A stretch of DNA of 7,103 bases from DAOTXK01 sp034435395 (GTDB lineage Bacteria; Chloroflexota; Anaerolineae; Aggregatilineales; Ch27), in contig DAOTXK010000365.1 in NCBI GenBank assembly GCA_034435395.1, forward strand, positions 1 to 7,103, written 5' to 3'. Shown here one piece after another: positions 1 to 5,002 of the stretch (within the stretch, counting starts at the first letter, position 1; each line of letters starts with the position of its first letter). The position numbers and the translations under genes are program-made. The notes under the pieces are model-generated. The model did not search any database. It worked only from the letters and a program-made list of their open reading frames with translations, and was not told where the DNA came from.

Positions 1-857
1 GCGGGAGGTGGGGCGGCGGCGGTGACGGTGGCCGGGGGCGCGCCGCCGACTCCACTCGGCACGGGCGTCTTAGCCTGGGAGCCGCCGCCCATGCCGGCCG
101 GGCCTTGCGCCGCTCCGACCTCCGCCGCCGGGAGGCCCTCCACCGCCGCTGGCGCGGCCAGGCTGTCGGTCGCGGCGACGGGGCTTGCCCGGTCTTCGGC
201 CAGACCTTCGGCCAGACCTTCGGTCAGACCTTCGCCCGGCGCGGCCTCCGGCATCCCCAGATCGTCCGGGGCGGGGACCTCCGCCGCCAATGCCCCTTCG
301 GCAGCCGCTTCTTCCCGCTCCGCCGCTTCCACGGTCGGGGCAGCCTGGTCGGCAGCGCCGGTTCCCGCCTCCAGGCCAAAAGCGGCCATCGTCGAGGGCG
401 GCGTGGCGGATGGCAGGACGGGGAGCGTGAGCGTCGGGGTCCCGGCGGCGGGGAGGGTGGGAGCGGCGGCGACGGGCGGCGCGGCCCCCGGTTCTCCGGC
501 CAGGTTGCTCACCACATCGCGGAAGGCGCTCGGCTGACTGAGGACGCCCAGCACGCCCAGCGCCAGCGTGACGACCGCCGCCAGGGCGCTGAGGGCGCTG
601 CTCCACTGGTAAAGGCAGCGGGTGCGGCGAGCCGGCGGGCGGCCATACACCGCCGGGTCCAGGCGGAAGTCGCGCGGGGCGCGGACCGCCGGGATGCTCC
701 GCACCAGCCCCACCACCTGGCGAAGCGCCTCCAGTTCAGCGCGCAGGTCGGCATCCGCCGCCAGGCGGCGCTCCAGCGCGGCGCGCTCGGCGGGCCTCAG
801 TTCGTCATCCAGGTAGGCCGACAGTTGCTCCAGGTCGGCAGGGCTTGGCTCAGGCAT
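1..857 (-). CDS. Membrane anti-sigma factor, C-terminus cut by window edge
   Basis: Open from ATG at 857 to the left edge (285 codons, no stop), in the third minus-strand frame. It probably binds and inhibits the ECF sigma factor encoded just upstream. Residues 9-60 form the anti-sigma helical region (LSAYLDDEL at 12-20, AERAALERRL, ELEALRQVVGLVRSIP), followed by PRDFRL at 61-66, which I recognise from Chloroflexota anti-sigma proteins. A transmembrane helix lies at about 86-107, so the N-terminus should be cytoplasmic. The zinc-binding HxxxCxxC pattern is absent: the usual ACPAC stretch reads ADADL at 34-38. After the membrane helix comes a long Ala/Pro/Glu-rich, probably disordered extracellular tail with a short EGL(A/T) repeat. 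It lies 101 bp downstream of the sigma gene on the same strand, so co-transcription is likely. GGAAG just upstream of the ATG is a weak, close ribosome site. The role is inferred from sequence pattern and position. Confidence 0.85.
   Translation of the reverse strand, partial: MPEPSPADLEQLSAYLDDELRPAERAALERRLAADADLRAELEALRQVVGLVRSIPAVRAPRDFRLDPAVYGRPPARRTRCLYQWSSALSALAAVVTLALGVLGVLSQPSAFRDVVSNLAGEPGAAPPVAAAPTLPAAGTPTLTLPVLPSATPPSTMAAFGLEAGTGAADQAAPTVEAAEREEAAAEGALAAEVPAPDDLGMPEAAPGEGLTEGLAEGLAEDRASPVAATDSLAAPAAVEGLPAAEVGAAQGPAGMGGGSQAKTPVPSGVGGAPPATVTAAAPPP
195..234. repeat. 12-bp tandem repeat inside the anti-sigma gene
   Basis: Three consecutive copies of TTCGGYCAGACC (plus strand) plus a partial fourth. 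On the coding minus strand they encode the repeated tetrapeptide EGL(A/T) in the extracellular tail of the anti-sigma factor. The unit length is a multiple of three, so gain or loss of copies keeps the frame. Confidence 0.8.
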
Positions 858-958
858 GGCTTCCGCACAGTTTCGATGATCGGGCGATACGGCCCCCTGC
901 CGTCCGCGCGCCGTGGTCGGACTGCCCCCCTGGCGCGTCTCCGGCGCGGGCCTTCACA

Positions 959-1543
959 TTATAGACGATACTGGGCGGGTAATAGTTCCCCGAACCCGCT
1001 CAGGCAGTCGCGCAACCGGGCGCGGGCGCGGCTCAGGCGCGATTTGACCGTGCCCAGTTCCAACCCCGTCGTGTCGGCGATGGCCTGGTAGTCCAGGTCC
1101 TCCACATCGCGCAGCACGACCAGCGTCCGGTGTTCGACGGAAAGGCCCCGGATGCAGTCCTCGATGGCCCGGCTAAGCTCCATCCGCTGGGTGTATTCTT
1201 CCGGGTTTTCGCCGTCGCTGACCAGTTGCGGCGGCGGGTCCGCCGACTCCGGGGCCAGGTCTTCCAGCGAGGCGGCGGGACGGCGCTGGCGGCGGCGCAG
1301 CTCGTCGTAACAGGCGTTGGTGACGATGCGCAGCAGCCAGCTTTTGAACTGGCCGCCCCGGTAGGTATGCAGCTTGTGGAAGGCGGCGATGAACGCTTCC
1401 TGGGTGGCGTCGGCGGCGGCAGCGGACTCGCCCATGATCCGATAGGCCACGCCGTAAACCCGGTCCTGGTAGCGCAGGACCAGGGTGTTGAAGGCGTCCA
1501 CATCGCCCCCCCGCGCCTGTTCGATCAACCACCGTTCGTCCAT
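959..1543 (-). CDS. ECF-family RNA polymerase sigma factor
   Basis: A 194-residue sigma-70 family factor of the extracytoplasmic-function type, which directs RNA polymerase to a dedicated promoter set. Region 2 spans about 16-88, with DATQEAFIAAF at 45-55 (the -10 recognition helix) and FKSWLLRIVTNACYDELRRR at 66-85. Region 4 spans about 122-178, with the helix-turn-helix DYQAIADTTG followed by LELGTVKSRLSRARARLR. The C-terminus ELLPAQYRL matches the conserved end of Chloroflexota ECF proteins I recall. I chose the ATG at 1543 (MDERWLIEQARGGD) because region 2 begins right after it. The frame is open up to 1669, but those 42 residues are Pro/Arg-rich and unlike the family. The next-best start is 1579. 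No strong Shine-Dalgarno sequence is visible. An anti-sigma gene follows 101 bp downstream, and a secreted-protein gene is transcribed divergently. Confidence 0.93.
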   Translation of the reverse strand: MDERWLIEQARGGDVDAFNTLVLRYQDRVYGVAYRIMGESAAAADATQEAFIAAFHKLHTYRGGQFKSWLLRIVTNACYDELRRRQRRPAASLEDLAPESADPPPQLVSDGENPEEYTQRMELSRAIEDCIRGLSVEHRTLVVLRDVEDLDYQAIADTTGLELGTVKSRLSRARARLRDCLSGFGELLPAQYRL

Positions 1544-1598
1544 GGGCGGCCTAACCGTTCGCGTGCCCCGGATCACCATCCGCCGGTCGCCATCCCTG

Positions 1599-1626
1599 AT
1601 CGTACATACCTTTGGGCGAAAGGCAA
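1599..1626 (-). promoter_or_regulatory. Candidate promoter of the sigma/anti-sigma operon
   Basis: On the minus strand, TTGCCT (1626-1621) and TACGAT (1604-1599) are separated by 16 bp. Each matches four of six bases of the housekeeping -35 and -10 consensus. Transcription would begin near 1592, giving a leader of about 50 nt to the ATG at 1543, which fits the chosen start. I saw no convincing ECF-type GGAAC/CGTC pair, so self-activation is not evident. Chance occurrence cannot be excluded. Confidence 0.3.
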
Positions 1627-1663
1627 ATGGGAATGGCGGAGGCGTTCCAGCGGCCTCGCCGGG

Positions 1664-1692
1664 CTGCATTTGTGAGAGACCTCACATATAAT
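1664..1692 (+). promoter_or_regulatory. Promoter of the secreted-protein gene (TATAAT -10)
   Basis: A perfect TATAAT at 1687-1692 lies 43 bp before the ATG at 1736, predicting a transcript start near 1699. The hexamer 17 bp upstream (CTGCAT, 1664-1669) is a poor -35 match, so the promoter may need an activator or be weak. The -10 overlaps the ATG at 1691, which argues that translation does not begin there. Confidence 0.55.
1671..1686. promoter_or_regulatory. CRP/FNR-type operator-like palindrome
   Basis: TGTGAGAGACCTCACA is a perfect 6-bp inverted repeat with a 4-bp spacer. It equals the TGTGA-N6-TCACA consensus of CRP-family regulators exactly. It sits between the -35 and -10 positions and abuts the TATAAT box, centred about 20 bp before the predicted transcript start. 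A protein bound there would be expected to block RNA polymerase. It could also reach the divergent sigma promoter, about 45 bp away. Binding by a CRP-family protein is inference from the motif. Confidence 0.5.
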
Positions 1693-1735
1693 GGGGGTCA
1701 TGTATCGGAACTGTGTGATGGTGAGGATCAAAGCG

Positions 1736-3403
1736 ATGAAACGCCTGTGGATGGTGATGTTGATCGCCAGCGTCGGCCTGCTGGCGGGGCCGGGCGGGGC
1801 GCTGGCCCAGATGGGCGAAGGCGCGTGCCCGGTCGTGGTGGAGACGGCGCTGCTGATGGTCGAGCGGTTATGCGGAGGGGCCATGCGGAACCAGGTCTGC
1901 TACGGCCACGTGCTGCTGGAGGCCGAGCCGCAGCCGGGGGTGGAGTCCTTCACCTTCGCCGGGCTGGGGGACATCGCCGATGTGGCGGCGCTGCGCCGCC
2001 TGCGGGCCAGCCCGATGGACGCCGGGACGGGCCAGTGGGGGGTGGCCCTGATGCGCCTCCAGGCCGACCTGCCGGATACGCTGCCCGGCCAGAACGTCAC
2101 CGTGCTGCTCTTTGGTGACGTGGACGTGACCAACGCCGGGGGGACGCCTGTCACCGCGACGGTGGAGGTGACGGTGCAGAGCGGCGCGGTGGTCGTCGAC
2201 CAGCCGTCGCTGGCCGGGATGCCGCTGGCCGACCCACTCCCGGCGGTGACGACGCTGCCCGCTGACGGGCGGCTGATGGACGACCTGTGGGTCCACCTGC
2301 GGCTGCCCGATGGCCGGGCGGGCTGGGTGATGAGCATGATGGTCAGCGGCGACCTGGGCGTGCTGCCGGTGATGGATATGTCTGGGGCGCTGGTCGACGC
2401 GCTGTATGGGCCGATGCAGGCTTTTTATTTCACCACCGGCATGGGCGACGCCCCCTGCGCCGCCGCGCCGGAGAGCGGCCTGCTGATCCAGACGCCGGAG
2501 GGAGCGGGGAGCGTCAGGCTGCGGATCAACGAGGCGACCGTCGTCCTCGGCTCGACCGCCTTCCTCCAGGCGTCGGCGGGCGGCGAGATGGCGGTCAACG
2601 TGGTGGACGGCCAGGCGCAGGTCACGGCCTTCGACGTGACGCAGACCGCCCCCGCCGGGACCCGCGTCCGGGTGCCGCTGGGGCCGGACCAGGCCGCCGC
2701 CGGTCCGCCGTCCCCGCCGGAGCCGGTTGATCCGACCGTGATCGGCGCGCTGCCGCTGGGGACGCTGGCCGCGCTGGGCGGCGCGGCGGGCGGGGAAGCC
2801 GTCAACCTGATCCAGAACGGCGATTTCGCCGCCGGGATGAGCGGCTGGACGGTGGAGCAGCCCTGCGATGCCTGCGGCATGCAGATTAACATCGATCCCG
2901 ATCCGGCCTACGGCGACTACCTGGCCTGGGCGCGGGATACGGGCGGCGGCATGAGCGGCTCGGCCATCTGGGCGCGACAGACGCTCGACCTGGACGCCAC
3001 GGCGTGCACGGCGCTGCACATCGCCTTCGACGTGCGCGCCGACTACCAGTCCCTGCCCAACAGCGGCTGGTGGAGCGACGAGCACGGCGGGAACGGCGAA
3101 TATCCGGCGCTGGTGCGGCTGGCCTTCATGCCGGCGTTCCAGGGTTCCCCCTTCGACTGGGCGCGCGGCTTCCTCTACCGGCACGACGGGGCCACCCGCC
3201 TGACCAACTACACGCTGATTCCCCAGGGGCAGTGGACCCACTTCGAGGCCGATGTCCTGGCCCCCGAATGGTGGAAGGATGGCTTCGACATGGCCCTGAC
3301 CAACCCCGGCCGGCTGACCGATGTGTACGTCGGGGGGAGCGGCTGGGACTTCATCGGGGGCATCGACAATATCGTCCTGACGGCGACCGGCTGCGGGCCG
3401 TAG
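1736..3403 (+). CDS. Secreted SH3-like/FecR-like protein with C-terminal lectin-like module
   Basis: A 555-residue exported protein of unknown specific function. Residues 1-24 form a signal peptide (MKRLW, a hydrophobic core, then GALA/Q as the likely cleavage site). The N-terminal part has C31, C46 and C55 in a CPVV...LCGG...RNQVCYG pattern, then LPGQNVTVLLFGDVDV at about 116-131, both recalled from secreted Chloroflexota proteins. A probable SH3-like segment at about 154-200 ends in GRAGWV. A FecR-like segment (VRLRI...VVLGSTAFLQ...VVDGQAQVTA...AGTRVRVPL) covers about 246-316. A Pro-rich linker precedes about 355-555, which begins NLIQNGDF and is Trp-rich, like carbohydrate-binding or galactose-binding-like beta-sandwiches. 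I chose the ATG at 1736 because the signal peptide starts there and GAGG (1723-1726) is well spaced; 1691 lies within the -10 box. It is divergent from the ECF operon and may be one of its targets or act at the same surface. Confidence 0.85.
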   Translation: MKRLWMVMLIASVGLLAGPGGALAQMGEGACPVVVETALLMVERLCGGAMRNQVCYGHVLLEAEPQPGVESFTFAGLGDIADVAALRRLRASPMDAGTGQWGVALMRLQADLPDTLPGQNVTVLLFGDVDVTNAGGTPVTATVEVTVQSGAVVVDQPSLAGMPLADPLPAVTTLPADGRLMDDLWVHLRLPDGRAGWVMSMMVSGDLGVLPVMDMSGALVDALYGPMQAFYFTTGMGDAPCAAAPESGLLIQTPEGAGSVRLRINEATVVLGSTAFLQASAGGEMAVNVVDGQAQVTAFDVTQTAPAGTRVRVPLGPDQAAAGPPSPPEPVDPTVIGALPLGTLAALGGAAGGEAVNLIQNGDFAAGMSGWTVEQPCDACGMQINIDPDPAYGDYLAWARDTGGGMSGSAIWARQTLDLDATACTALHIAFDVRADYQSLPNSGWWSDEHGGNGEYPALVRLAFMPAFQGSPFDWARGFLYRHDGATRLTNYTLIPQGQWTHFEADVLAPEWWKDGFDMALTNPGRLTDVYVGGSGWDFIGGIDNIVLTATGCGP

Positions 3404-3452
3404 CGTCGGGCCGTGGCGTCGGGCCATAGCGTCGGGCCGTGGCGTCGGACTG
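3401..3452. repeat. 13-bp tandem array (four units)
   Basis: Four back-to-back units of TRGCGTCGGRCYR start at 3401, 3414, 3427 and 3440. The first unit supplies the TAG stop codon of the secreted-protein gene, so the array abuts that gene exactly. Two more units occur at 3537-3562 after a run of hairpins. This is the first half of the 284-bp gene-free gap, and I find no credible coding sequence in it. Confidence 0.8.
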
Positions 3453-3462
3453 CGGTCCGACG
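3443..3462. repeat. Hairpin, 8-bp perfect stem
   Basis: CGTCGGAC and GTCCGACG form a perfect 8-bp stem around the 4-nt loop TGCG. The left arm is the last 13-bp tandem unit. There is no T-tract, so it is not a typical intrinsic terminator, though it could protect the 3' end of the upstream transcript. Confidence 0.7.
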
Positions 3463-3497
3463 TATTGCGATCCGACGTGGGCGTCGCCTGACCATAC

Positions 3498-3519
3498 GCG
3501 TCGCATCCCAATGCGACGC
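3498..3519. repeat. Hairpin, 9-bp perfect stem
   Basis: GCGTCGCAT and ATGCGACGC pair perfectly around the loop CCCA. This is a REP-like palindrome in the same gap as the tandem units, without a T-tract. Confidence 0.7.
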
Positions 3520-3536
3520 TACGATGATCGAGGCCG

Positions 3537-3570
3537 TGGCGTCGGACCGTGGCGTCGGACTGAGGTCCGG
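3537..3570. repeat. Two further 13-bp units with a short hairpin
   Basis: TGGCGTCGGACCG (3537-3549) and TGGCGTCGGACTG (3550-3562) match the 3401 array. The second unit forms a 5-bp stem CGGAC/GTCCG (3556-3560 with 3565-3569), a degenerate copy of the 3443-3462 hairpin. Confidence 0.65.
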
Positions 3571-3612
3571 TGCCGCTGCGCTGACACCGATCACCCCTAC
3601 CGGTTCGCGCCG

Positions 3613-3648
3613 GATCGTCGGGGCGTATGGCGATACGTCCCGACGATT
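3613..3648. repeat. REP-like palindrome upstream of the toxin-antitoxin pair
   Basis: Arms 3614-3628 and 3633-3647 pair over 15 positions with one G-T wobble, and a second wobble at 3613/3648 extends the stem. The loop is GGCG. The 22-bp core (3620-3641) is found again in reverse orientation at 7059-7080 with one difference. It ends just before the -10 element of the downstream operon, so it occupies the -35 position. It may be a dispersed REP element, an operator, or both. Confidence 0.8.
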
Positions 3649-3649
3649 G

Positions 3650-3678
3650 TGGTATCATCATGGCAAAAGCAGCAGGAG
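3650..3678 (+). promoter_or_regulatory. Extended -10 promoter and Shine-Dalgarno of the DUF433/DUF5615 operon
   Basis: TGGTATCAT at 3650-3658 is an extended -10 (TGn plus TATCAT, five of six bases). No -35 is recognisable because the palindrome at 3613-3648 fills that position. AGGAG at 3674-3678 lies 9 nt before the ATG at 3688 and fixes that start over the out-of-frame ATG at 3681. Confidence 0.45.
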
Positions 3679-3687
3679 CGATGAGCC

Positions 3688-3975
3688 ATGCGCCAGATTC
3701 TTGCTATCGAAACGATCGTCTCTGATCCGGCCATCCGCAGCGGGCGTCCGGTCATCACCGGGACCCAGGTGATGGTCTCGGACATCGCTATCTACTACAA
3801 CGTGTGGAGGCAAACGCCGGAGGAGATTGCCACGCAGTTGGACCTGACGCTGGGTCAGGTCCATGCCGCAATGGCCTATTATCACGATCACAAGGCCGAG
3901 ATCGACGCCGAGATCGAAGAACGCAGGCGGGTGGTGGATGAGTTGCGCGCAGAGCTGACTCGTGACCGCGATTAA
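3688..3975 (+). CDS. DUF433 family antitoxin-like protein
   Basis: A 95-residue protein of the DUF433 family, which is commonly the upstream, presumed antitoxin partner of PIN-like DUF5615 proteins. The conserved N-terminal block reads IVSDPAIRSGRPVITGTQVM at 10-29. A helix-turn-helix-like region follows at about 43-66 (TPEEIATQLDLTLGQVHAAM). The C-terminal 30 residues are a charged helix (AEIDAEIEERRRVVDELRAE) suited to partner binding. The length is normal for the family. Its last 14 bp overlap the next gene, implying translational coupling. By analogy with other antitoxins it may bind its own promoter, where a strong palindrome lies directly upstream. The role as antitoxin is family-level knowledge and was not shown here. 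Confidence 0.88.
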   Translation: MRQILAIETIVSDPAIRSGRPVITGTQVMVSDIAIYYNVWRQTPEEIATQLDLTLGQVHAAMAYYHDHKAEIDAEIEERRRVVDELRAELTRDRD

Positions 3976-4286
3976 ATTTTACCTGGATGAAAACATTCAG
4001 GTCGCCGTTGCCGAACAACTACAGCGGCATAGAATCGACGTAGTGTCGGCTCGCGATCTGGGCAAGCTGGGTGATCCGGATCGCAGTCACCTGGCGCGGG
4101 CGACGACAATGGGCCGAGTGCTGGGTACTCACGACCAGGACTTCTTACGTCTGGCACATGCGGGCGTCGAACATGTCGGTATTCTCTTTGGACAACAGGA
4201 AGATAGGGCGCTGGGTGCGGGCGCTGATCAGTATCCATGCCCGCCTATCTGCCGAAGAAATGGTCAATCGCGTGGAGTTTGTCTGA
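3962..4286 (+). pseudogene. DUF5615 PIN-like toxin, broken by a +1 frameshift
   Basis: Starts at GTG 3962, overlapping the antitoxin gene by 14 bp. DUF5615 proteins have a PIN-like nuclease fold and are presumed RNase toxins. Residues 1-79 match: FYLDENIQ with D9, RIDVVSARDLG, then GRVLGTHDQDFLRL with D58 and D60 as likely metal-binding acids, then VGILFGQQ. Past Q79 (codon 4196-4198) this frame loses family character and runs on to a stop at 4363, inside the convergent RAYT gene. The expected C-terminus KIGRWVRALISIHARLSAEE, then MVNRVEFV, continues from 4200 in the next frame and stops at 4286. Removing one G at 4198/4199 restores a 107-residue protein. It may be a genuine inactivating mutation, a sequencing error in the GG pair, or less likely programmed frameshifting. 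The shifted product would be 133 residues. Confidence 0.8.
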
Positions 4287-4293
4287 GCGGCGG

Positions 4294-4887
4294 TCATCCT
4301 GACCGGATTCGCGCTGGATTCTCGCGATCCCAGGCCCAACGCGCCGGGTTGTCCAGGACGTAGCGGCGGTGGCGGTCGAGCGAGCGATCGTCGCGGATGA
4401 TATGCTCGTAGGTGTTCCGCTGCCAGACGGGCGCTCCTGGTGTGGCGCGCAGAAGGTTGATTCGTTTCGCGGCAGCGGATTTGAATGCGCCTACAATCGC
4501 GCCCAGCGACCCGCGCACCGGACCGGCGGGCCGCGCCGGTAGGGGCCGCGACGCATGCGTCGCCCGGGGCGAGATATGCGTTGTCCAGGGCGAGGCATGC
4601 CTCGCCCCTACCGGGTCATCCACGATCATAATAATCCCGTGAACATGGTTGGGCATCACCACAAACGCATCCAGGACCGTCTGGGGAAAATGGTGTGGGA
4701 TTTGCCGCCAACACGCTTCTACGATTTGACCCAGCGCATTGAGATGCATCTCGGCATCGACAATCTCGCCGAACAGACACGCGCGGTCGTGGGCGCAGAT
4801 TGTGACGACATACCCGCCTGCCTGGGCGTAATCGTAGTCCGGCAGGCGGATCGAGCGACGGCGGTGTTGATCAGAGTCATGTTTCAT
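4294..4887 (-). CDS. REP-associated tyrosine transposase (RAYT, Y1/IS200-like)
   Basis: A 197-residue single-strand DNA transposase of the HUH type, the family that processes REP palindromes. The N-terminus RRRSIRLPDYDY (9-20) and GGYVVTICAHDRACLFGEI (24-42) are typical. The HUH motif is H81-V-H83 in VMPNHVHGIIM. Y160 in WQRNTYEHIIRD is the presumed catalytic tyrosine, followed by DNPARWAWDRENP. All catalytic elements are present, so it looks intact. Residues 92-118 are encoded by a REP palindrome embedded in the gene (VGARHASP...RATHASRPLP); without it the protein would be about 171 residues. I chose the ATG at 4887 because AGGAAAG lies 7 nt upstream and the family N-terminus starts there. 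The longer open frame to 5025 merely reads through another REP. It is convergent with the toxin gene (7 bp apart) and 115 bp downstream of the TIR gene, possibly sharing its transcript. Confidence 0.92.
   Translation of the reverse strand: MKHDSDQHRRRSIRLPDYDYAQAGGYVVTICAHDRACLFGEIVDAEMHLNALGQIVEACWRQIPHHFPQTVLDAFVVMPNHVHGIIMIVDDPVGARHASPWTTHISPRATHASRPLPARPAGPVRGSLGAIVGAFKSAAAKRINLLRATPGAPVWQRNTYEHIIRDDRSLDRHRRYVLDNPARWAWDRENPARIRSG
4536..4614. repeat. Composite REP (REPIN-like) inside the RAYT gene
   Basis: A 79-bp element bounded by perfect 11-bp inverted repeats, CCGGTAGGGGC (4536-4546) and GCCCCTACCGG (4604-4614). Inside are two perfect palindromes, a 16-bp one at 4548-4563 (GCGACGCATGCGTCGC) and a 20-bp one at 4588-4607 (GGGCGAGGCATGCCTCGCCC). 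The second shares its sequence with the REP at 4961-4985. Two palindromes flanked by inverted ends resemble a REPIN. It is read in frame through the transposase gene. Confidence 0.85.
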
Positions 4888-4960
4888 CAGCACACTTTCC
4901 TGGTTAGATGTGGCCCTATGGCGGCCCGATGGTGAGTCCGGTCGGAAGGGAGGGCTGGTG

Positions 4961-4985
4961 GTAGGGGCGAGGCATGCCTCGCCCC
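4961..4985. repeat. REP palindrome between the TIR and RAYT genes
   Basis: GTA followed by a perfect 22-bp palindrome at 4964-4985, centred on GGCATGCC. It is the same sequence type as the right half of the element inside the RAYT gene. It lies 18 bp past the TIR stop codon on the minus strand and 74 bp before the RAYT start. It could stabilise the TIR mRNA end or attenuate read-through into RAYT. Confidence 0.85.
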
Positions 4986-5002
4986 CCGCGATTACACACG
5001 CC

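Noticed and set aside
105..1091. 328-residue plus-strand open frame
   Set aside because: It lies opposite the well-supported anti-sigma and sigma genes, is Arg/Gly-rich and shows no domain pattern. It is a product of high GC.
1691..1735. Upstream ATG starts (1691, 1700, 1718) for the secreted protein
   Set aside because: The ATG at 1691 overlaps the -10 box. The extra residues would precede a typical signal peptide, and the ATG at 1736 has a spaced GAGG.
3443..3519. Intrinsic terminators after the secreted-protein gene
   Set aside because: Stems are strong, but no T-rich tract follows either hairpin on the plus strand.
3401..3648. CRISPR array
   Set aside because: Units are 13 bp and directly adjacent, with no spacers of uniform length and no cas genes.
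1868..3661. 597-residue minus-strand open frame opposite the secreted protein
   Set aside because: His/Arg/Pro-rich composition typical of antisense shadow frames, and it runs through the repeat array. The plus strand has a signal peptide, a promoter and family motifs.
3413..3772. Plus-strand frame across the repeat gap
   Set aside because: Encodes repeated basic residues from the 13-bp units and hairpins, overlaps the toxin-antitoxin start, and has no family pattern.
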